The notes below the pieces were generated by a model. The model saw nothing but the letters and a program-made list of their open reading frames with translations, was not told the origin of the DNA and did not search any database. The position numbers and the translations under genes are program-made. Positions 18,674-27,901 of a DNA stretch of 64,000 bases are shown piece by piece; within the stretch, counting starts at the first letter, position 1, and each line of letters starts with the position of its first letter. This DNA is from Pseudomonas putida NBRC 14164 (GTDB lineage Bacteria; Pseudomonadota; Gammaproteobacteria; Pseudomonadales; Pseudomonadaceae): assembly GCF_000412675.1 (NCBI RefSeq), contig NC_021505.1, forward strand, positions 2,350,501 through 2,414,500, given 5' to 3'.

Positions 18674-21126
18674 TGAGGCTTTTGTCGCTGGCCCTGTTGG
18701 CGTTGTTCAGCCATTGGCGGCGCCATCGTGTGCAGTTTTTCAGCATCTTCACCGGGCTGTGGCTGGCCACGGCGCTGTGGACGGGCGTGCAGGCGCTGAA
18801 CAGCCAGGCACGCAGCGACTACGCCCGCGCCAGTGCCGTGCTGGCCGGGCCGCTGCAGGCGCAGCTGGTGCCGCGCAACGGTGAGCGCTTCGACCAAGGG
18901 CTTTACGTGCAATTGCGCAAGCAGGGTTGGCCAGTAACGCCCGTGCTGGAAGGGCGCTTGCGTTTGCCTGGGGAGCCCGCGCGCAGTGTGCGCCTGTTGG
19001 GCATCGAACCTTTGAGCCTGCCGCCGGCCAGCAGCATTGCCGGTGTGCAGCCGCAAGCATTCGATGTGCAAGCGTTCATCGGCACGCCCGGGCAAGCGTG
19101 GGCGGGGCCAGACACCTTGCGGCAACTGGGCGCAGAGCGGGGGGCAGCGGTGCGCGACAGCGAAGGGCAATTGCTACCCCCCATGATCCTGCAGCCTGCA
19201 TTGGCGCCTGGGGTGATCGTGGTCGATATCGGCCATGCCCAGCGGTTGCTGCACGCGCCTGAGCAGTTGTCGCGATTGCTGGTGGCCGGCAAGCCAGGGC
19301 CGCTGCCTGCTGATATTGCGGTTTACCTCGAACTGCAACCGCAACAGGACGACGGCGGGTTGCAGCGGCTGACTGACAGCTTTCACCTCAACCTGACTGC
19401 TCTCGGCCTGCTGGCGTTCGTCGTGGGCCTGTTTATCGCCCATGCCGCAATCGGTCTGGCGCTAGAACAGCGGCGTGGGTTGATCCGCAATCTGCGCGCC
19501 TGTGGCGTCAGCTTGAACACCCTGCTGTGCGCCTTGATGCTGGAGCTGGGTCTGTTCGCCGTCCTGGGCGGGCTGGCCGGTGTGGCCAGCGGGTATGTGC
19601 TGGCCGCGTGGTTGTTGCCCGATGTGGCAGCCAGTTTGCGCGGCCTGTACGGCGCCCAGGTTGCCGGTACCCTGAGCCTGCCCGCGTGGTGGTGGCTGGT
19701 GGGGCTGCTTGTGAGTGTGCTGGGGGCATTGCTGGCAGGGCTGGGCAGTGTGTTACGTGCAGCCCGGTTGCCATTGCTGGCGTTGGCGCAGCCTCAGGCT
19801 TGGCGGCTGGCGCAGGGGCCATGGTTGAGGCGCCAGGCTTGCATAGCGGGCGTCCTGTTGCTGCTGGCCTTGGGCTGTGGCGTGCTGGGTAACCGCCTGG
19901 CCAGCGCGTTTGCCATGCTTGCTGGGCTGTTGCTGGCGGCGGCGCTGTTGTTGCCGGCCTTGCTCGACCGGGCTCTGGCCTTGCTGACGCGGTATTGCCG
20001 GCGGCCTTTGGCGCAATGGTTCGTCGCCGATAGCCGCCAGCAACTGCCGGCACTGAGTTTGGCGCTGATGGCACTGTTGCTGGCGCTGGCTGCCAGTGTC
20101 GGCGTGGGCAGCATGACCGAAGGCTTTCGCAAGACCTTTGTCGGCTGGCTGGACCTGCGCCTGTCTGCCGACCTGTACGTCAGCCCTCGGGATACAGCCC
20201 AAGGTCTGGAAATTGCGCAATGGCTAGGGCAGCAATCGGCAGCCAGTGTGGTGCTGCCCGGCTGGCGCGTAGAAACGCAGTTGCAGGGCTGGCCGGTGCA
20301 GCTTCAGGGCATCGTCGATCACCCGGGATACCTGAAGCGTTGGCCGTTGCTGCAGGAGAAGCCTCACGCCTGGGAAGCGTTGGCCGGCGGGCATGCGGTG
20401 ATGCTCAGCGAACAGCTGGCCAGGCGCCTGAGGGTGCAACTGGGCGACCGCCTGGCGCTGCCTTCAGAGGCGATGACAGTGGTGGGGATCTATGCCGATT
20501 ACGGTAACCCCAAGGGGCACGTGCTGGTCAATGCCAGCTGGTTGCGCAAGCAATGGCCGCAGGCCACGCTGACCGGGTTGAGCGTTGATCTGCCCGCTGA
20601 ACAATTGCCCGTCATCAAGGCAGCGTTGCAGCAGCACTTCGCCTTGGACGACAGCCGCGTAGTGGAGCAGGCGCGCCTGAAACGCTGGTCTACCGAGGTG
20701 TTCAACCGCACCTTTGCCGCCACTGCCGCGCTCAACAGCCTCACGCTTGGCGTGGCCGGGGTGGCGCTGTTCATCAACCTGCTGACGCTGGGCCAGACGC
20801 GGCTGAGCCAGCTGGCGCCCCTGTGGGCGTTGGGTGTGCAGCGCAGCCAACTGGTGTGGCTGAGCTTGGGGCAGACACTGATGCTGAGCAGTTTCACGGT
20901 ACTGCTGGCAATCCCGTTGGGGGTGTTGCTGGCATGGTGCCTGGTGGCGGTGGTCAACGTGCAGGCGTTCGGCTGGCGCCTGCCGCTTTACGTATTCCCC
21001 GTGCAGCTGCTGCAACTGGCCGCCTTGGGGTTGTTCACCAGCCTGTTGGCCAGCGCCTGGCCGTTGTGGCAACTGGCGCGCCGCCAGCCCCGCGAACTGT
21101 TGAGGCCGTTTACCGATGAAGCGTAA
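18673..21126 (+). CDS. FtsX/MacB-like ABC permease
   Basis: This is an 817-residue inner-membrane permease. One N-terminal transmembrane segment is followed by a large periplasmic part, a block of hydrophobic segments in the middle (~residues 235-470), a second extracytoplasmic part and three C-terminal helices. This is the duplicated FtsX-domain (DUF214) layout. I start at ATG 18673, which overlaps the ATPase stop in TGATG; a longer start at 18631 lies inside the ATPase gene. The gene overlaps the lipoprotein start by 11 bases. The assignment is by topology and partner. Confidence 0.8.
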   Translation: MRLLSLALLALFSHWRRHRVQFFSIFTGLWLATALWTGVQALNSQARSDYARASAVLAGPLQAQLVPRNGERFDQGLYVQLRKQGWPVTPVLEGRLRLPGEPARSVRLLGIEPLSLPPASSIAGVQPQAFDVQAFIGTPGQAWAGPDTLRQLGAERGAAVRDSEGQLLPPMILQPALAPGVIVVDIGHAQRLLHAPEQLSRLLVAGKPGPLPADIAVYLELQPQQDDGGLQRLTDSFHLNLTALGLLAFVVGLFIAHAAIGLALEQRRGLIRNLRACGVSLNTLLCALMLELGLFAVLGGLAGVASGYVLAAWLLPDVAASLRGLYGAQVAGTLSLPAWWWLVGLLVSVLGALLAGLGSVLRAARLPLLALAQPQAWRLAQGPWLRRQACIAGVLLLLALGCGVLGNRLASAFAMLAGLLLAAALLLPALLDRALALLTRYCRRPLAQWFVADSRQQLPALSLALMALLLALAASVGVGSMTEGFRKTFVGWLDLRLSADLYVSPRDTAQGLEIAQWLGQQSAASVVLPGWRVETQLQGWPVQLQGIVDHPGYLKRWPLLQEKPHAWEALAGGHAVMLSEQLARRLRVQLGDRLALPSEAMTVVGIYADYGNPKGHVLVNASWLRKQWPQATLTGLSVDLPAEQLPVIKAALQQHFALDDSRVVEQARLKRWSTEVFNRTFAATAALNSLTLGVAGVALFINLLTLGQTRLSQLAPLWALGVQRSQLVWLSLGQTLMLSSFTVLLAIPLGVLLAWCLVAVVNVQAFGWRLPLYVFPVQLLQLAALGLFTSLLASAWPLWQLARRQPRELLRPFTDEA

Positions 21127-22171
21127 CGCCTTGCTGTTGCTATGCGGCCTGCTATGCGCTTGTGACCCGCCGGCGCCACCAAGCTATGCCGGGTTGGGGC
21201 AGCAGGCGGACGGTTTCAACCAGGTGGCCCGCGCGCATCGCCTGGAATTCCCGCGTGACCATGGCGCACACGATGGCTTTCGCATCGAATGGTGGTACGT
21301 CACTGCCAACCTCAAGGACGCCCAGGGGCGTGACTGGGGCGCCCAGTGGACCCTGTTCCGCTCGGCCCTGCGCCCCGGCCCTGAAACCACCGACTGGAAC
21401 AGCCCCAACCTGTGGATGGGGCACGCGGCCCTGACCGGGCCGGGTGGTCACCAGTCTGGCGAAACCCTGGCGCGCGGCGGTATCGGCCAGGCCGGCGTGC
21501 AGGCCCAGCCGTTCCGTGCCTGGATCAATGATTGGTCGTTGCAGGGCAGGGCGGGCATCGAAAGCCTGCAAATGGCTGCCGGTGGCGAAGGTTTTCGCTA
21601 CGACTTGCGTTTGCGCAGTGATCGCCCCCTGGTGCTGCACGGCGACCAGGGTTACAGCGAGAAATCCGGCAAGGGGCAGGCCTCTTACTATTACAGCCAG
21701 CCGTTTTACCGTGTGCACGGGGAGGTAGAGCGTGGAGGCATGTGCATCGCGGTCACCGGCCAGGCCTGGCTGGACCGGGAATGGAGCAGCCAGCCGCTGG
21801 CGGCCGGGCAAACGGGGTGGGACTGGTTTTCCCTGCACCTGGACAGTGGCGCCAGGCTGATGTTGTTCCAGGTGCGTCAGGCCGAGGGCGATGCCTACCG
21901 CGCCGGCACGTGGGTTGGCCCGCAAGGTGAAGTGGTAGCGCTGCAAGGCGCGCAGGTTCAGTTGCAGGCCCTGGCCTGGGCCGAGCAGAAGAATGGCAAA
22001 CAGGTACCGACGCGCTGGCGGGTGCAGGTGCCGGCGCATGGGGTGGATGTGCAGGTCGAGGCGGTGGAACCACAGGCCTGGATGGACACACGGTTCCCGT
22101 ACTGGGAAGGGCCGGTGCGGTTGAGCGGGAATGCCGGTGGGCGCGGGTATCTGGAGATGACCGGGTACTAG
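21116..22171 (+). CDS. AttH-like (lipocalin/CrtC-fold) lipoprotein
   Basis: This is a 351-residue predicted lipoprotein: a short signal peptide ends LLCGLLCAC, with a lipobox cysteine at about residue 16. The body has FRIEWWYVTANL, NLWMGHAALTG and WLDREWSSQPL, features of the AttH / carotenoid 1,2-hydratase (CrtC-like) double-lipocalin family, which is often encoded beside FtsX-type ABC genes. It overlaps the end of the permease gene, so the three are cotranscribed. A lipid-binding role at the envelope is plausible; a real hydratase activity is not supported by context. Confidence 0.75.
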   Translation: MKRNALLLLCGLLCACDPPAPPSYAGLGQQADGFNQVARAHRLEFPRDHGAHDGFRIEWWYVTANLKDAQGRDWGAQWTLFRSALRPGPETTDWNSPNLWMGHAALTGPGGHQSGETLARGGIGQAGVQAQPFRAWINDWSLQGRAGIESLQMAAGGEGFRYDLRLRSDRPLVLHGDQGYSEKSGKGQASYYYSQPFYRVHGEVERGGMCIAVTGQAWLDREWSSQPLAAGQTGWDWFSLHLDSGARLMLFQVRQAEGDAYRAGTWVGPQGEVVALQGAQVQLQALAWAEQKNGKQVPTRWRVQVPAHGVDVQVEAVEPQAWMDTRFPYWEGPVRLSGNAGGRGYLEMTGY

Positions 22172-22223
22172 TGCAACACATTCCCGCGATCATGCACCCA
22201 CAAATACAGCATGGCCCAAACCT

Positions 22224-22328
22224 GCGCGGTACTTGTGGGAGCGGGCAAGCCCGCGAAGCAGTCTGCTCGGTGGATGGCACGGGCTATGCCCGTGTTCGCG
22301 GGCATGCCCGCTCCCACAGGTACCGCGC
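22224..22328. repeat. REP pair between AttH gene and crotonase gene
   Basis: Arms at 22224-22246 and 22306-22328 (GCGCGGTAC...GTGGGAGCGGGC and its complement) pair with one mismatch. Between them lie a smaller hairpin, CACGGGC/GCCCGTG, and another REP half. It separates two converging genes. Confidence 0.75.
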
Positions 22329-22382
22329 GAACTTGAAAGGTTTGAGCAACACAGTCGCGCCCACAAGGGGCGCGTCATCGTT

Positions 22383-23129
22383 TCAATCTTTGATCAGCCG
22401 CCGTAACACGGCGCGTGCTTCTTCGGTGCGCAAGCACTCGATGAACAACTGGCTTTCCCGCACCACCGTGGCCTCCAGCTCCGCCCGCTGACTGTCCTTC
22501 ATCAGCCGCTTGCTGATGCGCAGCGCCGCCTGCGGGTAAGTTTGCAGCTGCCGTGCCAGCTTGCGCGCTGCGGCCAGGCACTCTTCGCCATCTTCATGCA
22601 GCTCATTGGCCAGCCCCCAGGCAACCGCCTGTTCGCCATCCAGCAACGCGTTACCCAGCAGCAGGCCGGCGGCGCGGGCCTGGCCAAGCAAGCGTGGCAG
22701 CAACAGGCTGGAGCCAAACTCCGGGCACACCCCCAACGGTGCGAAAGGCATGCGCAGCTTGGTCGAGCGGCTGACCAGCACCTGGTCACAATGCAGGAGC
22801 AAGGTGGCGCCGATGCCGATTGCTGCGCCACTGACTGCCGCGATCAGCGGCTTGTCCAGCCCCATGACCACCCGCATCAGGCGGAACACCGGGCTGTCCA
22901 GGTCAGTGGGCGGGTTGTCGAGGAAGTCGCGCAGGTCGTTGCCAGCGGTGAAGCAGTGGGCGCCACCGGTGATGATAATGGCATCGACGCCAGGGTCTTC
23001 ACCCGCTGCCAGCAGCAGGTCGCCCAGTTGCTGGTACATGGCGGTGTTCAGGGCGTTGAGCTTGTCCGCGCGGTTGAAGGCCAGGGTCAGCAGGCCTTGG
23101 TCCAGCTCGCGTGTGATCGGGTCGTTCAT
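22383..23129 (-). CDS. Enoyl-CoA hydratase/isomerase (crotonase) family protein
   Basis: This is a 248-residue crotonase-fold enzyme acting on an acyl-CoA; the substrate is unknown. Oxyanion-hole segments HCFTAGNDLRDF and SGAAIGIGATLL are present, and the catalytic-glutamate region reads GVCPEFGSSLLLP. The start is ATG 23129 (MNDPITREL); an upstream in-frame start at 23165 lies in probable promoter DNA. It is divergent from the TetR gene 100 bp away, which is the likely regulator. No other beta-oxidation gene is adjacent. Confidence 0.83.
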   Translation of the reverse strand: MNDPITRELDQGLLTLAFNRADKLNALNTAMYQQLGDLLLAAGEDPGVDAIIITGGAHCFTAGNDLRDFLDNPPTDLDSPVFRLMRVVMGLDKPLIAAVSGAAIGIGATLLLHCDQVLVSRSTKLRMPFAPLGVCPEFGSSLLLPRLLGQARAAGLLLGNALLDGEQAVAWGLANELHEDGEECLAAARKLARQLQTYPQAALRISKRLMKDSQRAELEATVVRESQLFIECLRTEEARAVLRRLIKD

Positions 23130-23231
23130 GGCAGCCGCTTTTGTTGTTGTGGGTACGTGTGCCAAGGGTTTATCACGCAGTCCGGCTTGTTGTACAGTCG
23201 TTCAGTCCAGCCCCTGAACCGAGAACCCTTG

Positions 23232-23876
23232 ATGAGCCAGGAAGCCCGCTACCACCGCATGCTGCCGGAATTGCGCAAGGCCAACCTGGTCGAAGCGACT
23301 CTGGTGTGCCTCAAACGCCACGGATTCCAAGGGGCTTCGATCCGCAAGATTTCGGCCGAGGCCGGGGTCTCGGTCGGGCTGATCAGCCACCACTACGCTG
23401 GCAAGGACGAGCTGGTTGCCGAAGCCTACCTGGCCGTCACCGGGCGGGTGATGGGGCTGCTGCGTGAAGCCATGGCGCAGGCCGCGCCCAATGCCCGGGA
23501 GCGGCTGTCGGCGTTTTTCCGCGCCTCGTTTTGCGCAGAGTTGCTCGACCCGCAGCTGCTCGACGCCTGGCTGGCCTTCTGGGGCGCGGTCAAGACGGCC
23601 GATGCGATCAACCAGGTGCATGATCATTCCTATGGCGAGTACCGCAAGGAGCTGAGCCGGTTGCTGGCCGAGTTGGCCACGCAGGAGGGCTGGCAGGGCT
23701 TCGATGCCGACCTCGCGGCCATCAGCCTTAGTGCCCTGCTCGATGGCCTGTGGCTGGAGTCGGGGCTCAACCCCGGCACCTTCACCCCCGAGCAGGGCGT
23801 GATTATCTGCGAGGCCTGGGTCGATGGCCTGCAGGCCGGTGGTCGGCGGCGCTTCAGCCTGCCCGAGGGCTGTTGA
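23232..23876 (+). CDS. TetR-family regulator, BetI-like C-terminal domain
   Basis: This is a 214-residue TetR repressor. The N-terminal HTH contains ASIRKISAEAGVSVGLISHHY, and the ligand domain resembles the BetI-type group (LDAWLAFWGAVKTADAINQVHDHSYGEY). The ATG at 23232 follows GAGAACC. It is divergent from the crotonase gene and upstream of the two-component genes, but 73 bp separate it from the latter. It probably controls the crotonase gene. Its ligand is unknown. Confidence 0.82.
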   Translation: MSQEARYHRMLPELRKANLVEATLVCLKRHGFQGASIRKISAEAGVSVGLISHHYAGKDELVAEAYLAVTGRVMGLLREAMAQAAPNARERLSAFFRASFCAELLDPQLLDAWLAFWGAVKTADAINQVHDHSYGEYRKELSRLLAELATQEGWQGFDADLAAISLSALLDGLWLESGLNPGTFTPEQGVIICEAWVDGLQAGGRRRFSLPEGC

Positions 23877-23949
23877 TCGTCTGTTCAGTAACGAGTACGC
23901 TGCTGGCGCGAGTGTGTAGAACAACACCAATAAAAAGAGACAACACGCA

Positions 23950-24666
23950 ATGACGCCTCGGGTATTGATCGTCGATGACGATCCGCTTATTCGTGACTTG
24001 CTGCAGGCCTATCTGTCCCAGGAAGGCTACGACGTTCACTGTGCCGACACGGCAGAAAAGGCCGAAGCCCTGCTTGGCAGCCAGGATGTCGACCTGGTGC
24101 TGCTGGACATCCGCTTGCCCGGAAAGGACGGCCTCACCCTGACCCGCGAGCTGCGGGTGCGCTCGGAGGTGGGCATCATCCTCATCACCGGCCGCAACGA
24201 CGACATCGACCGCATTGTCGGCCTGGAATGCGGCGCCGACGACTACGTGATCAAACCGCTCAACCCCCGCGAGCTGGTATCACGCGCCAAAAACCTGATC
24301 CGCCGCGTGCGCCATGCCCGCGAAGTGCACCCGGCACCGGCCTGCGCTCAGTCGCTGAAGCAGTTTGCCGACTGGGCGCTGGACACCGACCGCCGTCGCC
24401 TGATCGACCCACGCGGCGGGCAAACCCTGCTGACCCACGGTGAGTTCCAGTTGCTCAGCGTGTTCCTGCGCAACAGCGGCCATACCCTGAGCCGCGACCA
24501 GCTGATGGACCAGATTCGCAACCGCGAGTGGGTGCCCAACGATCGCTCCATCGACGTGCTGGTCGGCCGCCTGCGGCGCAAGCTGCACGATGACCCGGCC
24601 GAGCCGCAACTGATCATCACCATTCACGGCACCGGCTACCTGTTCACTGCCAGCGTGGCCGCATGA
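23950..24666 (+). CDS. aruR: OmpR-family response regulator of the arginine catabolic cluster (AruR-like)
   Basis: This is a 238-residue response regulator with a receiver domain (phospho-acceptor Asp53 in LVLLDIRLPG, with DDD near residue 10 and a KP pair at the end) and a C-terminal winged helix (GRLRRKLHDD, GTGYLF). It overlaps the binding-protein gene in ATGA and forms a unit with the hybrid kinase at 25445. In P. aeruginosa an AruRS pair stands beside an equivalent permease/ECH/ACAD/CoA ligase/aruI/aruH set, which supports the name. AATAAAAA at 23929-23936 is a candidate Hfq/Crc site. Confidence 0.8.
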   Translation: MTPRVLIVDDDPLIRDLLQAYLSQEGYDVHCADTAEKAEALLGSQDVDLVLLDIRLPGKDGLTLTRELRVRSEVGIILITGRNDDIDRIVGLECGADDYVIKPLNPRELVSRAKNLIRRVRHAREVHPAPACAQSLKQFADWALDTDRRRLIDPRGGQTLLTHGEFQLLSVFLRNSGHTLSRDQLMDQIRNREWVPNDRSIDVLVGRLRRKLHDDPAEPQLIITIHGTGYLFTASVAA

Positions 24667-25448
24667 CCCACCGCGCCCGCCGTGCCTGGGGGATGGCGCT
24701 GGCGTTGCTCAGTGTGCCGGCCGGTGCGGCACAGACGGTGCGCTATTGCGATTACCCGGTGTACCCGCCGATGTCCTGGAGCGACGGCCACCAGGTGCGT
24801 GGCCTGGCGCCAACCGTGGTGCGCGAACTGTTCGCACGCATGGGCTACGACGTGCAGACCGTGGTGCTGGGTAACTGGAAGCGCTGCCTGATGGACGCTG
24901 CCGCCGGGCGGGTAGACGTGGTGCTGGCCTACAACAGCGACCAACGTGACCAGCGCATGCATTTTTCCACGGAGCCGGTAGTGCGCGAGGAAGTGGCTGT
25001 GTTCTACAACCGCAAATGGCCAGTGCAGTTTCAGCAGTTGGAGGACCTGGCCGGTTACCGCGGCGGCCTGTTGTACGGCGAAAGCTACGGCGCCGAATTC
25101 GACCGCTTCGTCGCCCGGCATCAGAACATCGAGCGGGTGTCTTCCAGCCAGCAGAACTTCGGCAAGCTGATCCGCGGGCGCATCGACTACGTGATCCAGG
25201 AGCGGCGCACCGGTCAACTGTTCATCGAGCACCTGCCAGGCGCGCAGGACATCCGCGTATTGCCCAGCGCGCTGAGTGTGGACTACCTGCGCGTTGCCGT
25301 GTCGCGGCAATCACCCCTGAGCCAGCACATGGATGAAATAGACGCGCAGTTGCGGCGCATGAACCAGGCTGGCGAGATCACGCGCTGGCTGGAGCAGAGC
25401 GAGGTCACCTACCGCGACATGATCAACCTGCCGGCGGATGCCCGATGA
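24663..25448 (+). CDS. Periplasmic solute-binding protein linked to the two-component system
   Basis: This is a 261-residue family 3 (PBPb) extracytoplasmic binding protein. The signal peptide is hydrophobic (GMALALLSVPAGAAQ). The mature part starts VRYCDYPVYPPMSW and has GRVDVVLAYNSD and IRGRIDYVIQER, typical of this fold. No ABC permease or ATPase is nearby. It overlaps both the response regulator and the kinase gene by four bases, so it is most likely a sensory partner that presents a ligand (arginine or a relative) to the kinase rather than a transporter subunit. Confidence 0.82.
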   Translation: MTHRARRAWGMALALLSVPAGAAQTVRYCDYPVYPPMSWSDGHQVRGLAPTVVRELFARMGYDVQTVVLGNWKRCLMDAAAGRVDVVLAYNSDQRDQRMHFSTEPVVREEVAVFYNRKWPVQFQQLEDLAGYRGGLLYGESYGAEFDRFVARHQNIERVSSSQQNFGKLIRGRIDYVIQERRTGQLFIEHLPGAQDIRVLPSALSVDYLRVAVSRQSPLSQHMDEIDAQLRRMNQAGEITRWLEQSEVTYRDMINLPADAR

Positions 25449-27697
25449 TTCGCCTGCACACCGATGGCCTGCTGCGCCGCCTGCTTCGGTTCATCCTGTT
25501 GTTCAGCCTGTGCTTTACCGTTCTGGCCAGTAGCGTGCAGCTGTATTTCGAATACCGCCGCGAGATGCGCGACATCGAGGCACGCATGGCGTTGATCCGC
25601 GCCGGCTACCTCGCCAGCCTGGAGCGCAGCCTGTGGGACCTCGACGAGGCGCAGCTCGATACGCAATTGCGCGGCCTGGTGGATTTTTCCGACGTGGCCC
25701 GGGTGCGCTTGGTTAGCGACGATTTTCAACTGCTGCGAGGGGAGGCCGAACCCAAGGGGCCGCTGCGCATCGAGCGCTTCCCCCTGGATTATCAGCCCCC
25801 CTCGGGCCCCGCCAGGCACCTGGGTGAGCTGGAAGTGAGTATCGACCTGGGGGCGGTGCACCATCGGTTGTATGCCACCGGCCTTGCCAGCCTGCTGTGG
25901 ATGGGGGTGTTCCTGTGCGGCCTTGCAGTGGCGCTGTCGGGGCTGTTCTATCGCCTGGTCACCCGCCATCTGCAAGTGATGGCCGAGTTCGCCCGGCGTA
26001 TTGGCGCCGGCCAATGGCAGGAACCGTTGCGCCTGGGGCGCCGCCGTTCATCGCGCCCTGACGAAATCGACACGGTGGCCAATGCCCTGGACGATATGCG
26101 CCGCGCCATTCTCAGCGACATTGAACGCCGCGAGCGCGACCGCCTGGCGTTGCAAGACAAGCGCGACGAACTGCAGGCCATGGTCGAGCGACGTACCGCC
26201 AGCCTGGCCCGGGCCAAGGATGACGCCGAGGCCGCCAACCTGGCCAAGTCGCGCTTTCTGGCAACCATGAGCCACGAGCTGCGCACCCCGCTCAACGGTA
26301 TCCTGGGCATGGCCGAGCTGCTACGCGGTGGCCGGCTGGATGCAGCCGACCGTCAGCGCCTGGAAGCCTTGTACAAGGCCGGCGAGGGGCTGTTGGCAAT
26401 TCTCAACGAAGTGCTGTACTTCGCCCGGCTCGAAGAAGGGGAGAGCCGCGCCGAGCTGGTCGGCTTTTCGCTGCGCCAATTGTGCCAGGAAGTGCTGGCG
26501 CTGCTCGAACCCATGGCTGCGGACAACGGCGACACACTGCATCTGGAGGTTGATGAGCAGTTGGCCGGTTACCAGCACGGCGCCGAGCAGTACCTGCGTC
26601 AGGTGCTCAGCAACCTGCTGGCCAATGCCATCAAATTCACCGAGCACGGCCAGGTGCGGCTCAAGGTACAGGTGCTGGCCAGCGATGCGACCACGCAGCG
26701 CCTGCGGCTGTCTGTCAGTGACAATGGCATCGGCATCGAGCCGGCTGTACAGGCAAAAATCTTCGACCGCTTCGTCCAGGCCAGCGAAGCCGTGGCCCGC
26801 CGCTACGGCGGCACCGGTCTGGGCCTGGCGATCTGCAAGCACCTGGTGGAAAAGCTGGGGGGCTGCATTGGCCTGGACAGTGTGCAAGGGCAGGGCAGCT
26901 GCTTCTGGTTCGAACTCGACATCGCCCTTGGGCAGCCCGTTGCGGCCAATACCCCGGCCCACTCGGTCAGCGCCAGCCTGGATATCCTGGTGGTCGAGGA
27001 CGTCGCGCTGAACCGTGAGGTGGCGGGCAGCCTGCTGGTGCGCGATGGCCACCGGGTGAGCTTTGCCGAGGATGCCGGGCAGGCCCTGCAGCTGTGCGCT
27101 CAGCGGCGCTTCGACCTGATCCTGCTCGACGTTCACCTGCCCGGCATGAGCGGGGTGGAACTTTGCCGGCAGCTTCGGGCCACCCCCGGGCCAAACCACT
27201 ACAGCCGGATAGTGGCGCTGACTGCTGGCGTGCAACCGGGGCAAGTGTCGGGTTACCTGGAAGCCGGCATGCAAGGTGTGCTGGCCAAGCCTCTGCGGCT
27301 GGCCAACCTGCGCCAGGCGCTGGCCGACGCGAAGCCGACTGAAGAGGCCGGTATTGACGCGAACATGGACTGGTCGCTGCTGGCCACCCACCGCTCGCTG
27401 CTGGGCGAGCAGAAGCTGCAAGGCCTGCTGAAGGTGTTGCACCAGTCACTGGAACAGCACGCCACGGGGTTGGCCGAGGCGCTGCCGGCCCAGGACTTTA
27501 CCGAAGTGCTGCACCTGGCCCATCGCCTGGCCGGCAGTTGCGATTCCCTGGGTTTTTCTGGCCTTGCTGCGCTGTTGCGACGCCTGGAAGACGCAGCCCG
27601 CCAGCATGACGGGCAGGCGCTGAACGCACTTGCCGAGCCACTGGCAAACCAGCTCGGCCAGGCCCGTGCGACCCTGGAACAGTTGATCCAGAGCTGA
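25445..27697 (+). CDS. aruS: Hybrid sensor histidine kinase (AruS-like)
   Basis: This is a 750-residue inner-membrane hybrid kinase. Its order is TM1 (~residues 12-35), a periplasmic sensor region, TM2 (~145-170), HAMP, HisKA with His277 in [11 protein letters not shown], HATPase ([21 protein letters not shown]), receiver with Asp562 in [10 protein letters not shown], and a C-terminal Hpt domain with His693 in HLAHRLAGS. The full His-Asp-His relay would end on Asp53 of the response regulator at 23950. The start overlaps the binding-protein stop in ATGA. Arginine or 2-ketoarginine as signal is inferred from context. Confidence 0.85.
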   Translation: MIRLHTDGLLRRLLRFILLFSLCFTVLASSVQLYFEYRREMRDIEARMALIRAGYLASLERSLWDLDEAQLDTQLRGLVDFSDVARVRLVSDDFQLLRGEAEPKGPLRIERFPLDYQPPSGPARHLGELEVSIDLGAVHHRLYATGLASLLWMGVFLCGLAVALSGLFYRLVTRHLQVMAEFARRIGAGQWQEPLRLGRRRSSRPDEIDTVANALDDMRRAILSDIERRERDRLALQDKRDELQAMVERRTASLARAKDDAEAANLAKSRFLATMSHELRTPLNGILGMAELLRGGRLDAADRQRLEALYKAGEGLLAILNEVLYFARLEEGESRAELVGFSLRQLCQEVLALLEPMAADNGDTLHLEVDEQLAGYQHGAEQYLRQVLSNLLANAIKFTEHGQVRLKVQVLASDATTQRLRLSVSDNGIGIEPAVQAKIFDRFVQASEAVARRYGGTGLGLAICKHLVEKLGGCIGLDSVQGQGSCFWFELDIALGQPVAANTPAHSVSASLDILVVEDVALNREVAGSLLVRDGHRVSFAEDAGQALQLCAQRRFDLILLDVHLPGMSGVELCRQLRATPGPNHYSRIVALTAGVQPGQVSGYLEAGMQGVLAKPLRLANLRQALADAKPTEEAGIDANMDWSLLATHRSLLGEQKLQGLLKVLHQSLEQHATGLAEALPAQDFTEVLHLAHRLAGSCDSLGFSGLAALLRRLEDAARQHDGQALNALAEPLANQLGQARATLEQLIQS

Positions 27698-27709
27698 CGT
27701 ACAAAAATC

Positions 27710-27758
27710 TTACGACTTTTTACATCTTCGATCCGTTCGTACAACGGCACCTTACATC
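27710..27758. promoter_or_regulatory. Direct repeats, putative AruR binding region
   Basis: TTACGAC (27710), TTACATC (27720) and TTACATC (27752) are in the same orientation. The first two start 10 bp apart and the third 32 bp after the second, all roughly on one helix face, as is usual for OmpR-family regulators. They lie in AT-rich DNA upstream of the permease gene. Confidence 0.4.
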
Positions 27759-27816
27759 CGTTTCCAATAATCCATGGCAACCGTGTTGCACGCGGTCCAT
27801 GAGGCTTATTGGAGAC

Positions 27817-27824
27817 AAGAATAA
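27817..27824 (+). promoter_or_regulatory. AAnAAnAA motif in the permease leader
   Basis: AAGAATAA matches the Hfq/Crc motif. It lies between a GGAG ribosome binding site and the ATG (27824) of the short leader ORF, so binding there would block leader translation first. Confidence 0.45.
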
Positions 27825-27901
27825 TGACATGCCGTAGCGCTCAGCCCCTCCTTCGTACCGCCCCCCGCACCTGCCGCAATGGCGAGGTGCGCCATGACTG
27901 A
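27824..27901 (+). CDS. Candidate arginine-rich leader peptide (25 aa)
   Basis: GGAG at 27811-27814 is nine bases before an ATG that opens 25 codons. Five of these are Arg (positions 4, 11, 15, 18, 23), with two prolines ahead of them. The peptide begins MTCRSAQPLLR, and its TGA overlaps the permease start by eight bases, so the two would be translationally coupled. In an operon for arginine use this looks like a possible attenuation or ribosome-stalling leader. Codons are CGT or CGC, so rare-codon stalling is not implied. GC-rich out-of-frame DNA often encodes Arg, so chance remains likely. Confidence 0.35.
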   Translation: MTCRSAQPLLRTAPRTCRNGEVRHD

